The notes beneath the pieces are model-generated. The model saw nothing but the letters and a program-made list of their open reading frames with translations, was not told the origin of the DNA and made no database searches. A DNA stretch of 64,000 nucleotides from Pedobacter sp. JY14-1 (GTDB taxonomy: Bacteria; Bacteroidota; Bacteroidia; Sphingobacteriales; Sphingobacteriaceae): positions 62,001 to 126,000 of the forward strand of contig NZ_JARJHU010000008.1 of NCBI RefSeq assembly GCF_029269825.1. Reading direction: 5' to 3'. Of the stretch, positions 1 through 7,548 are shown piece after piece. The position numbers and the translations under genes were made by a program. Within the stretch, counting starts at the first letter, position 1. Each line of letters opens with the position of its first letter.

Positions 1-1
1 G

Positions 2-586
2 GAATGGACATACGATCTGTCGTTCCGGCTCAATAAGCTACTGCCGCCGACTATAGCTGTCTTTGATATTATTCCTGTCGAAGCACACCGGCATGCTCGG
101 TTTGACGCAGTGCTCCGTTCTTATGATTATTACCTTCATACCTACAAAAACCCCTTTCTGCATCATATCAGTTCCTATTATCCTTACCCTGAACTGGACT
201 TCAGCAAAATGCAGGAGGCAGCGGCTCTGCTTCCCAAATACAAAGACTACCGGGCATTTTGCACAAGCCCGGACAAATATGAACACACCCGCTGCAACGT
301 AATGTCTGCGCAACTACACTTCGATTCCAGCGGCCAGAAAATGCGGTTTCAGATCTCGGCCAATCGTTTCCTGGGCAAGATGATCCGCATTATCATGGGT
401 GAATTGCTCAAAGTAGGACAGCACAGGTTGAGTACAGACGAATTTGAACATTACCTGAACAGCAGGACCACCCCTAAGTTGCTGTCTCCTGCCCATCCCG
501 AAGGCCTTTACCTTTCTAAAGTGAGTTATCCTTATCTCAACCTGCCCCCACGGACTGATTTTGCCCAACCTTTCCTAATTATCTGA
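2..586 (+). CDS. truA: tRNA pseudouridine synthase A, 3' part (truncated by window edge)
   Basis: This frame is open from the first bases of the window, so the true start lies outside. The 194 visible residues match the C-terminal two thirds of TruA, which converts uridines 38-40 of the tRNA anticodon arm to pseudouridine. Visible family features are RFDAVLRSYDYYL, a PFLHH stretch, a Cys/Thr-rich loop followed by R..N, and the C-terminal block ANRFLGKMIRIIMGELLKVG, which is highly typical of the family. The catalytic aspartate block (RTDAGVHA in relatives) would lie upstream and cannot be seen. The gene ends with TGA about 78 bases before the next gene on the same strand. Identification is from motifs only. 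Confidence 0.9.
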   Translation, partial: EWTYDLSFRLNKLLPPTIAVFDIIPVEAHRHARFDAVLRSYDYYLHTYKNPFLHHISSYYPYPELDFSKMQEAAALLPKYKDYRAFCTSPDKYEHTRCNVMSAQLHFDSSGQKMRFQISANRFLGKMIRIIMGELLKVGQHRLSTDEFEHYLNSRTTPKLLSPAHPEGLYLSKVSYPYLNLPPRTDFAQPFLII

Positions 587-652
587 CGACTAACAAATTG
601 CACTTGCTTTTCTGAGACTTTTTTGTTACATTGTATCTAACCAATATAAAAC

Positions 653-658
653 AGGAGG
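653..658 (+). promoter_or_regulatory. Strong Shine-Dalgarno deciding the DoxX start
   Basis: AGGAGG lies 5 bases before the ATG at 664. Such a full Shine-Dalgarno is unusual in this phylum and in this window. It argues for ATG 664 rather than the in-frame upstream start at 631. Confidence 0.7.
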
Positions 659-663
659 CATTT

Positions 664-1113
664 ATGACTGTCATTCAAAAAATTGAACATTGGGGCGACC
701 ATCATCACGCCAAATGGCTGGATATTATCCGTGTCGCACTCGGCATCCTTATTTTCAGCAAAGGCATCGCCATTGTCAGCAACACCTCGTCGCTTCAGGA
801 CTTGCTGCTGCAAAACAATGTATTCGGATTTTCCGGGATGATGGCCAGCCTCGCTGTGCACATCATCGGTTTTGTGCACCTAGTAGGCGGCATCCTGATT
901 GCTATCGGCCTGGTCACCAGGTTTGCGGTGGTTATTCAGATCCCGATCCTGCTCTGTGCAGTATTCTTTGTCAATATCGCCAATGGATTTTCGGCACTCA
1001 ATTCAGAGCTCTGGCTGTCGGTCATTGTGCTGCTGCTGCTCGTGCTGTTCTGGGTAGTCGGCTCGGGTCCCTATTCGGTCGATGAGCAAATGAAAAAGGG
1101 CGTCCGCCGTTAG
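664..1113 (+). CDS. DoxX family integral membrane protein
   Basis: A 149-residue protein with about four hydrophobic segments separated by short polar turns, and an N-terminal region rich in His (GDHHHAKW). The size and pattern (LDIIRVALGILIFSKGIAIV, then FVHLVGGILIAIGL) fit the DoxX/DoxD-like family of small membrane proteins. The biochemical role of that family is mostly unclear; some members are linked to quinone or thiol redox chemistry. Start chosen at ATG 664 because of the strong AGGAGG. Its last 111 bases overlap the end of aroK on the opposite strand, so the two genes are read tail to tail through each other. Substrate unknown. Confidence 0.85.
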   Translation: MTVIQKIEHWGDHHHAKWLDIIRVALGILIFSKGIAIVSNTSSLQDLLLQNNVFGFSGMMASLAVHIIGFVHLVGGILIAIGLVTRFAVVIQIPILLCAVFFVNIANGFSALNSELWLSVIVLLLLVLFWVVGSGPYSVDEQMKKGVRR

Positions 1114-1575
1114 GTTAAGGCCCTCCACAATCAGGGCTGCGTTTTCGTAAAATAAAGACCGTTCCGAAAGCTTTTCCCGGATGAAGGATTCCATTTGCGT
1201 TTCGTCAAGGTCTTTCAGCAGCGGACGGGTATGCTTACCGGATTCCAGTCTTTTTACCAATGCCTTTGGTGACAGGCTGAAGTACACGGTAAGCCCGTGG
1301 GCATTCATCCAATCCATATTGTCAAAAAAACAAGGCGCTCCTCCACCCGTAGCGACTACACAGTTTTCGGGATAGGAATAGGTTTTCAGCGTTTTGCTTT
1401 CCAGTTCGCGGAAACCGGATTCACCATGTGCGGCAAAGTAAGCTGCGACGGTACTTCCTGTCCGCTCCTCGACGACATGGTCCAGATCTACAAATGCAAA
1501 ACCCAGTTTACGCGCCAGTTGCTTCCCCGTCGTGGTCTTCCCGCAGCCCATAAACCCTACCAGAAATATCTTCAT
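1003..1575 (-). CDS. aroK: Shikimate kinase
   Basis: Phosphorylates shikimate at the 3-hydroxyl with ATP in the cytoplasmic pathway to chorismate. Seen in 190 residues: Walker A GFMGCGKT (7-14), the DLD pair Asp30/Asp32, GFRELE with Arg56, the shikimate-binding GGG at 77-79, and the lid block KHTRPLL near 115. The enzyme is usually about 165-175 residues. The last 20 or so residues here are a Gln/His/Asn-rich tail (EQHEQQQHNDRQPEL), which is simply the antisense reading of the Leu-rich end of the DoxX gene. The start lies 1 base after the permease stop, so it is the last gene of the leftward operon beginning at 4333. Function is secure; the role of the tail is unknown. Confidence 0.93.
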   Translation of the reverse strand: MKIFLVGFMGCGKTTTGKQLARKLGFAFVDLDHVVEERTGSTVAAYFAAHGESGFRELESKTLKTYSYPENCVVATGGGAPCFFDNMDWMNAHGLTVYFSLSPKALVKRLESGKHTRPLLKDLDETQMESFIREKLSERSLFYENAALIVEGLNLTADALFHLLIDRIGTRADYPEQHEQQQHNDRQPEL

Positions 1576-1576
1576 G

Positions 1577-2632
1577 TCAAGCTATCTTTATCCTGGGGTC
1601 GATAAGGGAATATCCTATATCTACCAGTATGTTAATGACTACAAATATAAAGGCTATGAACAGTATCGATCCCATCACCACCGGAAAATCCGACATTTCC
1701 AGGGCAGTCACCGTCGTACGCCCCAACCCATTATACCCAAATATATATTCAACGAAGAAAGAACCCGCCAGAAGCGAAGCGAACCAACCCGATATGGCGG
1801 TGATCACCGGGTTCAGCGCATTTCGCAGTGCGTGCTTGTAAATGATACTGTTCCGGCTCAGCCCTTTAGCCCGGGCTGTACGGATATAATCCTGCGCCAG
1901 TACCTCGAGCATCGTGCTGCGGGTCAGCTGAACAATAATGGCGAGCGGGCGCAGTCCCAATGTCAGCATCGGCAAGCACAGGTTTTTCAAGGTCAGTACC
2001 TCACCTTCAAAAGGATCGTAGCTATACAGGCTACCTGACATACTCAACCCTGTATAATCACTCAGTACAAAACCAAAAAACCAGGCAATGATGATCCCGG
2101 CAAAGAAGGAGGGCGCAGAAATCCCGAGAATGGCGAAAGCATTCGCAGCGCGGTCTATCCAGGAGTTCCTGTAAACCGCAGAAAGCACCCCCATGAAAAT
2201 CCCGGTCAGTGTAGCAAAAATCATTGCTGTCAGCGCAAGCACAAAGGTATTCGGTACTGTCTCCCTCAATATGGTCATCACTTCTCTTTTGGTCTGGTAA
2301 GAACGCCTCAGATAGGGCCATTTCAGCGCCACAGTCTCCTTACCCAATTGAAACAGTTTCACATAATTGTATTTTTCCCTTGCCTCCGGACTGTCCTCAT
2401 GAAGCCCAATGGGTGAAAGATCGTTCAGATACAGCATAAACTGCACTGGCCTTGACCGGTCTAGACCAAACTCCTTCCTGACGGCCTCCAGAGATTGCAC
2501 ATCTGAACGTTGCCCCAATGTCATTCTGGCCGGATCGCCAGGCAGGATATTGAAAAGAACAAACACAACCACAACCACACCAGCCATCACCGTCAGTCCA
2601 TATAATGATTTCCTGATGATGTAGTGCAGCAT
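1577..2632 (-). CDS. DppB/OppB-type ABC transporter permease
   Basis: A 351-residue inner-membrane permease of the dipeptide/oligopeptide/nickel importer type (BPD_transp_1). It starts with the typical RKSLYGLTVMAGVVVVVF helix and the family signature NILPGDPAR. There follow a periplasmic loop of about 70 residues, then further helices with the EAA-type cytoplasmic loop QDYIRTARAKGLS and ALRNALNPV. It ends in SLIDPRIKI, as DppB proteins do. No DppC partner, ATPase or binding protein is encoded nearby, so it must work with components encoded elsewhere or do something else. It sits between the DoxX/thioredoxin-like gene (5 bases) and aroK (1 base), clearly one operon. The transported substrate cannot be told from sequence. 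Confidence 0.9.
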   Translation of the reverse strand: MLHYIIRKSLYGLTVMAGVVVVVFVLFNILPGDPARMTLGQRSDVQSLEAVRKEFGLDRSRPVQFMLYLNDLSPIGLHEDSPEAREKYNYVKLFQLGKETVALKWPYLRRSYQTKREVMTILRETVPNTFVLALTAMIFATLTGIFMGVLSAVYRNSWIDRAANAFAILGISAPSFFAGIIIAWFFGFVLSDYTGLSMSGSLYSYDPFEGEVLTLKNLCLPMLTLGLRPLAIIVQLTRSTMLEVLAQDYIRTARAKGLSRNSIIYKHALRNALNPVITAISGWFASLLAGSFFVEYIFGYNGLGRTTVTALEMSDFPVVMGSILFIAFIFVVINILVDIGYSLIDPRIKIA

Positions 2633-2637
2633 AAATC

Positions 2638-3789
2638 TTATTTAGCAAAGTAAGTCTCCGAGAGTTCTTCAAAGGAAGGCATGGTATTGTAATGCCACTT
2701 ATTGACAATGACCCCATTCTTCAGCAATAATACTCCGGGGTTAGCCCTGACCATACTCTTCAATGGCACCGCATCCGCATAAAAGATCTCCATAAACAAC
2801 TTCAGCCGGTTGCTGTATTCATTTGCCTGCTGAGCAGTTCCCGAAGTCAGCAATACAGTCCTGATATTGAACTGCTCCGCAGCGTTGAGCGCAATGGCAT
2901 TGAGCTTACCTATCGCCTCTTCATGGGTATGCGCCAGGTCGTAAGCTACTACGACCAGGTTATAATATGGGTTTTCGATCAGTTCCTTTGTATAATCAGT
3001 GCCCGAAGCGTCAGCGATCATCAGGTCCCTGATCTTTGGCTGATAACCTTTCTTTACCAGTTTGCTCTCCGGCTTGCCGGTAATTTCCCAGTTTTCATCC
3101 TTCCATATCTCCGTTTTCAGATAATCCTTATCGTCCATCGTTTTAGTTTCGCCCGTAACCTTATTCTTCAGCGTATAGATGATCGAATATTCGTCAGGCT
3201 TCGCTCCCGGCGGAATCCGCATTAATTCCGGAATATTACCACCGATCTTATAGGGAAGAAAATCGATCACCGGCAACCGGGTATAAGTATACAGGCTAAA
3301 CAATACAGAAAGTACTAACACGAGCACAAACAATCCCTTTTGCAAACCTGCATTCCCGGTGACAGATCTGATCAGTTCCCGATACCTGAACAGGTAAATG
3401 ATCATAACCAGCAATACAACGTCCTTAGAAAAGGATTGCCATGGCGTCAGCGGTATCGCATCGCCGAAACAGCCACATGAAGTGACTACCTTGAAAAATG
3501 CGGAAGCAAACGTAAGTCCGGTAAAGAAAACGATCACCAGCAGCAAACCCCATGTCACCTGTTTCCGCCAAAACCCAAAGAGCAGCAATGCCCCAAGCAC
3601 TACCTCAAAAACACAAAGTGCAATGGCAATCCCCGTTGCCATACTACTGAGGAAAGGCATATGGAATACCTCAAAATATTCTTGCAGTTTATAGCCGAAA
3701 CCCAGAGGGTCATTGGCCTTAATGAGTCCTGAAAAGATAAAAAGAACGCCGACAAAAACACGGCAGAAATTGACCAGAGACTTTTTCAT
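2638..3789 (-). CDS. BT_3928-like protein: DoxX membrane domain plus thioredoxin-like domain
   Basis: A 383-residue protein with two parts. Residues 1-150 carry four membrane helices of the DoxX/MauE type, with the signature FIFSGLIKANDPLGFGYKL and a SCGCFGDAIPLTPWQ motif containing two cysteines before the fourth helix. After one further helix near 155 comes a soluble C-terminal region (about 250-383). It looks like a thioredoxin fold (LVVVAYDLAHTHEEA, then NPGVLLLKNGVIVNKWH) but lacks a CxxC motif. In the Bacteroidota this family is found beside DUF1599, as here (1-base gap). A role in envelope redox or thiol chemistry is plausible from the fold and the CGC motif, but it is inferred. Confidence 0.85.
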   Translation of the reverse strand: MKKSLVNFCRVFVGVLFIFSGLIKANDPLGFGYKLQEYFEVFHMPFLSSMATGIAIALCVFEVVLGALLLFGFWRKQVTWGLLLVIVFFTGLTFASAFFKVVTSCGCFGDAIPLTPWQSFSKDVVLLVMIIYLFRYRELIRSVTGNAGLQKGLFVLVLVLSVLFSLYTYTRLPVIDFLPYKIGGNIPELMRIPPGAKPDEYSIIYTLKNKVTGETKTMDDKDYLKTEIWKDENWEITGKPESKLVKKGYQPKIRDLMIADASGTDYTKELIENPYYNLVVVAYDLAHTHEEAIGKLNAIALNAAEQFNIRTVLLTSGTAQQANEYSNRLKLFMEIFYADAVPLKSMVRANPGVLLLKNGVIVNKWHYNTMPSFEELSETYFAK

Positions 3790-3790
3790 G

Positions 3791-4333
3791 TTATTCTACC
3801 CCCAATCTGATCAGTGCAAAAACAGCGTAATTCAGCATATCCTGGTAGTTTGCATTAACACCCTCTGAAGCCAGGGTAACCCCTTTGTTATCTTCAATCT
3901 GCTTCACCCTTAGCAGCTTCATCAGAATCAGGTCGGTAAGCGAACTGATGCGCATCTCCCGCCAGGCCTCCCCGTAATCATGGTTCTTGGCAAACATCAG
4001 TTCCCTGGTTTCCCTGATCTTTTCGTCGAATAATGCCTCTACCCGGAGCGGGTCCAGTTCATAAGGATCCTCATCGCTGAGTTCCAGCTGCATCATGGCA
4101 ATTACACAATAGTTCACAATACCGATGTATTCCGGCACGACACCATCACCTACCAGCGACACCTGCTTCTCTTCCAGTGTCCTGATCCGCTGTGCCTTAA
4201 TAAAGAGCTGATCCGTGATCGACGCCGGGCGAAGGATGCGCCAGGCCGTACCGTAATCATTGGTCTTTTTCAGAAAAAGCGATCTGCACACAACGATCAC
4301 CGCATCATATTCCAGGGAAGTATTAGTTGCCAA
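3791..4333 (-). CDS. DUF1599 (Nmad1-like) domain protein, internally duplicated
   Basis: A 180-residue soluble protein made of two copies of the same module. Residues about 8-85 read YDAVIVVCRSLFLKKTNDYGTAW..., and about 100-180 read IRETRELMFAKNHDYGEAW.... Each contains K(T/N)xDYGxAWR, an LxxKxxR helix, and an N-Y-x-V/A-A turn near its end (NYCVIAMMQL, NYAVFALIRL). The module is Pfam DUF1599, also called nucleotide modification associated domain 1; its biochemistry is not established. It is the first gene of the leftward four-gene operon and is divergent from folP, with 61 bases between the two starts. Confidence 0.88.
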   Translation of the reverse strand: MATNTSLEYDAVIVVCRSLFLKKTNDYGTAWRILRPASITDQLFIKAQRIRTLEEKQVSLVGDGVVPEYIGIVNYCVIAMMQLELSDEDPYELDPLRVEALFDEKIRETRELMFAKNHDYGEAWREMRISSLTDLILMKLLRVKQIEDNKGVTLASEGVNANYQDMLNYAVFALIRLGVE

Positions 4334-4365
4334 GTCAGTTTAAGTATTAAGTTCGAACGAATGCC

Positions 4366-4387
4366 ATGCAAATCATTAAGTTTGCAT
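4366..4387 (+). promoter_or_regulatory. folP promoter region with a 7-bp palindrome
   Basis: TAAGTTTG at 4377-4384 matches the Bacteroidota -7 element TAnnTTTG, 10 bases before the folP ATG. Its TTTG is the first half of TTTGCAT (4381-4387), which is an exact inverted copy of ATGCAAA (4366-4372) with an 8-base spacer. No clear -33 box is visible. The palindrome lies in the divergent region shared with the DUF1599 operon and could be an operator; that part is inference. Confidence 0.4.
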
Positions 4388-4394
4388 GTAAACA

Positions 4395-5255
4395 ATGGCT
4401 AAAGATACATTTTTAAACCCAAAACGCACACTAAATGCCCGCGGAAGGCTGATCGACCTGAGTACCCCCAAAGTTATGGGTATACTTAATATCACTCCCG
4501 ATTCCTTTTACAGCGGCAGCCGGATACAAAGTACCGACCAGGCGCTGTTCAATGCCGAAGCCTTCCTCAATGAAGGCGCCACCTTTCTCGACATCGGTGC
4601 CTATTCTTCCCGCCCTGGTGCCACGAACATCGGCGAGAACGAAGAACTTCGACGGCTCATCCCGGTTATTGCAGCCATCAGGGAAAAGTTCCCTGAGGCG
4701 CTGCTTTCTGTAGATACCTTCCGGGCGAGGGTCGCCTATGAAGGCATACAGGCTGGGGCCCACCTGATTAACGACATCTCCGGTGGAACCCTGGATGATA
4801 AAATGTTCGACACCGTCGCTGGCCTGAAGGCTCCGTACATCCTGATGCACATGCGGGGCAACCCGCAGACCATGCAAAAGGAAACACAGTATAAAGACCT
4901 TGTTCTCGACATTGCCACCTACTTCTCCGAACGCGTTGCCAGACTAACCGCATCGGGTGTGCACGACATCATCCTTGACCCTGGTTTCGGGTTTGCCAAA
5001 ACACTTGACCAAAACTATCAGCTCATGCAGCACCTCGAAGACTTCCATATCTTTGGCCTGCCCCTGCTCACGGGTATTTCCCGAAAAGGCATGATCTACA
5101 GATTACTGGAAACCACGCCGGAGGAAGCATTAAACGGTACTACCGTACTTCATACCATCGCCCTGTCTAAAGGCAGCTGCATCCTGCGTGTACACGATGT
5201 AAAAGCAGCAAGGCAATGTATTACTTTAACAGAAAAACTGAAGCAATCTGATTAA
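4395..5255 (+). CDS. folP: Dihydropteroate synthase
   Basis: Condenses 6-hydroxymethyl-7,8-dihydropterin pyrophosphate with p-aminobenzoate to dihydropteroate, the sulfonamide-target step of folate synthesis. All family blocks are visible in 286 residues: MGILNITPDSF (about 28-38), FLDIGAYSSRPGA (about 64-76), VDTFRA, the NDISGG loop, LMHMRG, DPGFGFAK, and the late GISRKGM and RVHDV blocks. Length is normal. It is followed 16 bases later by the diadenylate cyclase gene on the same strand, a folP-cdaA pairing that is widespread in this phylum, so the two are probably co-transcribed. Confidence 0.96.
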   Translation: MAKDTFLNPKRTLNARGRLIDLSTPKVMGILNITPDSFYSGSRIQSTDQALFNAEAFLNEGATFLDIGAYSSRPGATNIGENEELRRLIPVIAAIREKFPEALLSVDTFRARVAYEGIQAGAHLINDISGGTLDDKMFDTVAGLKAPYILMHMRGNPQTMQKETQYKDLVLDIATYFSERVARLTASGVHDIILDPGFGFAKTLDQNYQLMQHLEDFHIFGLPLLTGISRKGMIYRLLETTPEEALNGTTVLHTIALSKGSCILRVHDVKAARQCITLTEKLKQSD

Positions 5256-5271
5256 TTCCTAAATTGGCGTA

Positions 5272-6063
5272 ATGAAAGGCCTGGACTTCGATTTTCTCAA
5301 ACTCACCATCACCGATTCGGTCGATATCATCCTGGTCGCCCTGCTGATCTACTACATTTATAACCTGATCAAGAACACCATCGCCGTAAACCTCTTTCTC
5401 GGAATGGTCATCATCCTGATCATCCACTGGCTGGTAGAGCTGCTGCACATGCGCCTGCTATCGACCATCATCAATCAGTTCATCAGTGTCGGGATCATTG
5501 CACTCATTATTATTTTTCAGCCCGAGATCCGAAGGTTCCTCCTGCTCCTTGGCAAGAATACCTTCCTGCAACAAAACAAAGCCTGGTGGGGTTACATTTT
5601 CGGCAGTAAAAATATAGAACGCAATAACCTCATCCGCATCAAACCTATTATCGATGCCTGCAAGAGCATGAAGAAATCACGCACCGGCGCACTGATGGTA
5701 TTTGTTAAGTTTTATGATGACCAGTTATTCGCCAACAGCTGTGAAGTCATGGACGCAAAGATCTCTAAGCGGTTACTGGAAAGTATCTTCCAGAAATACA
5801 GCCCCCTGCACGATGGTGCAGTCGTCATTGCCGAAAACAAGATCAAAAGTGCCAGCTGTATCCTGCCGCTCACCGATAATGACAAGCTTCCACCACAGTT
5901 CGGCCTGCGCCACAGGGCAGGCATTGGTGTTTCGGAGGCAACGGATGCCGTAGCCGTCATCATTTCAGAAGAAACGGGTGAGATCGCCTATGCAAAGCAG
6001 GGCCGGGTCAGGATGAATGTATCCTTTGGCGAACTTGAGAAGCTGCTCAATAAAGATTTTTAA
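5272..6063 (+). CDS. cdaA: Diadenylate cyclase, CdaA type
   Basis: Makes the second messenger c-di-AMP from two ATP. The 263 residues show the CdaA plan: three N-terminal membrane helices (about 15-85, ending in IIIFQPEIRRFLLLLG), a linker, and the DisA_N catalytic domain from about 125. The catalytic motifs SPLHDGAVVI (DGA) and GLRHRAGIG (RHR) are both intact, and the C-terminal SEETGEIAYA block is present. No CdaR regulator follows; the downstream gene is convergent. Probably expressed with folP, 16 bases upstream. In other bacteria c-di-AMP controls potassium uptake, osmotic balance and cell-wall homeostasis; its targets here are unknown. Confidence 0.95.
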   Translation: MKGLDFDFLKLTITDSVDIILVALLIYYIYNLIKNTIAVNLFLGMVIILIIHWLVELLHMRLLSTIINQFISVGIIALIIIFQPEIRRFLLLLGKNTFLQQNKAWWGYIFGSKNIERNNLIRIKPIIDACKSMKKSRTGALMVFVKFYDDQLFANSCEVMDAKISKRLLESIFQKYSPLHDGAVVIAENKIKSASCILPLTDNDKLPPQFGLRHRAGIGVSEATDAVAVIISEETGEIAYAKQGRVRMNVSFGELEKLLNKDF

Positions 6064-6080
6064 AGGCGCCCGGAATAATA

Positions 6081-6650
6081 TCAGGCCGCAAATTCCTTCG
6101 CCCCCATCGCTATACTGTCCCTCAGGGTACGCTGCAGGATCTTCCTTGCCCTGGATACATGCACTTTAGAACAGGTTTCAGTAATATTCAGTGCCTCGCT
6201 GATCTCCTTATGAGAATAACCTTCTACGGCGTGCATATTAAAGGCGATGCGATAATGCCGCGGAAGTACACGTAAAGCTTGCGTCAGGTAATCCGTATCA
6301 CACTTGTTGTATTGAGAAGTGGAATAATCAAGTATAATATGGTCATCCATGCTTACTGTACTGACCCTGCGTTGCTTCTTCCTGTAGTTGGAAAGCGCCA
6401 CATTCACCACTACACTCCGCATCCAGCCTTCAAAAGAACCGTCACCTGTATAACTGTTTATCTTCAGGAAAATATTGGTAAAGCCGATCATCAGAAGATC
6501 CTCTGCTTCCATGTGGTCCGATGAATAACGAAGGCACACCGCAAAAAGCCTGGGCGAAAAAGCTTTGTAGATCATTTCCTGTGCCCGTCTGTCACCCGCC
6601 TTGCATTGCTCCAGAAGCACATCCGGAACCTTATTATTGAGCTTTATCAT
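6081..6650 (-). CDS. RNA polymerase sigma factor, ECF-like
   Basis: A 189-residue sigma-70 family protein with region 2 (FAVCLRYSSDHMEAEDLLMIGF, then FEGWMRSVVVNVALSNYRK) and region 4 (LPRHYRIAFNMHAVEGYSH, then KEISEALNITE). The architecture is that of the ECF class, group IV. In an unusual detail the usual Q-D-T-F of region 2.2 reads LMIGFTNIF. Start placed at ATG 6650 because the upstream in-frame extension begins only with a TTG at 6710. No anti-sigma factor or SusC/D genes lie next to it, so the signal it responds to is unknown. It ends 17 bases from the convergent cdaA gene. Confidence 0.9.
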   Translation of the reverse strand: MIKLNNKVPDVLLEQCKAGDRRAQEMIYKAFSPRLFAVCLRYSSDHMEAEDLLMIGFTNIFLKINSYTGDGSFEGWMRSVVVNVALSNYRKKQRRVSTVSMDDHIILDYSTSQYNKCDTDYLTQALRVLPRHYRIAFNMHAVEGYSHKEISEALNITETCSKVHVSRARKILQRTLRDSIAMGAKEFAA

Positions 6651-6731
6651 GTTAATTCTTGGTTTGTCAGTTTCACCGGCAAAATTACCGGGCGACTTAA
6701 AACCCAACAATCACACGTTCATGGGATTTAT

Positions 6732-7364
6732 CTAAAATAACCTGGTTTTCAACGCCTTAGCAACTGCCTCACTTTTAGAGTTAACCTGCAGCTTTTCATA
6801 AACATTTTTGATGTGCGAGCGCACCGTATCAATGGAGATAAAAAGTTCTGCCGCCACCATTTTATAACTGTAGCCGTTTACCAATAGCTTCAGCACATCC
6901 ATCTCCCTGGCAGAAAGGTCAAAGTCCTGCGTTCCCGCGTTATTTCCGGACTTTACCATATTCAGCACCTGGGTAGCGATTGAAGAGGTCATAGGTGCTC
7001 CTCCTTCCATTACGTCTGCGATATATTCCAGCAAACGGGCCGGTGGTGTCTTTTTCAGCAGATATCCGTTCGCACCGGCCTTTACCGCCTCGAATACATT
7101 TTCGTTGTCATCAAAAACTGTCAGCATCAGCACCCTCACATCACTATCCGCAGCTCTTATTTTTCTTAACCCCTCGATACCATTTACCATTGGCATATCA
7201 ATATCCATCAGCACAACATCGGGCTTTAGTTCATCCAGTTGCTGCTCCACTTCCGCACAATTCCCGAATGCCCCGGTAAGCTGAAAACCAATGCTTCCGG
7301 AAATCAGTATGCCCAATCCCTCGCGCAACTGCTGGTTATCTTCATAGATGAGTACCTTTATCAT
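6732..7364 (-). CDS. Response regulator, NarL/FixJ type
   Basis: A 210-residue two-domain regulator. The receiver domain (1-120) has the acidic pair in LIYEDNQQLR, the phosphate-accepting Asp in VLMDIDMPMVNG (about 54), Thr in MLTVFDD, and Lys in YLLKKTPP. A LuxR-type helix-turn-helix (about 148-205) has LSAREMDVLKLLVNGYSYK and ISIDTVRSHIKNVYEKL. No histidine kinase gene is adjacent, so this is an orphan regulator; a HisKA_3 kinase of the matching class is encoded at 33453-35417. The gene is 81 bases upstream of the sigma factor on the same strand, so co-transcription is possible but not shown. Confidence 0.92.
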   Translation of the reverse strand: MIKVLIYEDNQQLREGLGILISGSIGFQLTGAFGNCAEVEQQLDELKPDVVLMDIDMPMVNGIEGLRKIRAADSDVRVLMLTVFDDNENVFEAVKAGANGYLLKKTPPARLLEYIADVMEGGAPMTSSIATQVLNMVKSGNNAGTQDFDLSAREMDVLKLLVNGYSYKMVAAELFISIDTVRSHIKNVYEKLQVNSKSEAVAKALKTRLF

Positions 7365-7548
7365 ATGCCCTTTTATTCGTTACTCATGAATATAAGGTTA
7401 AAAAAGTGATCCTTCATAATACAAAACTCGCGAATAGCAGAAGTGCGGCCTATCGCATAATCATGTGATTTAGGCTGATCCGGCGTTTTCGGCTGTAACC
7501 TTTCGCCTCGTTTCCAGTCTTCTGATATATCCGATAAACGCAAAGTAT

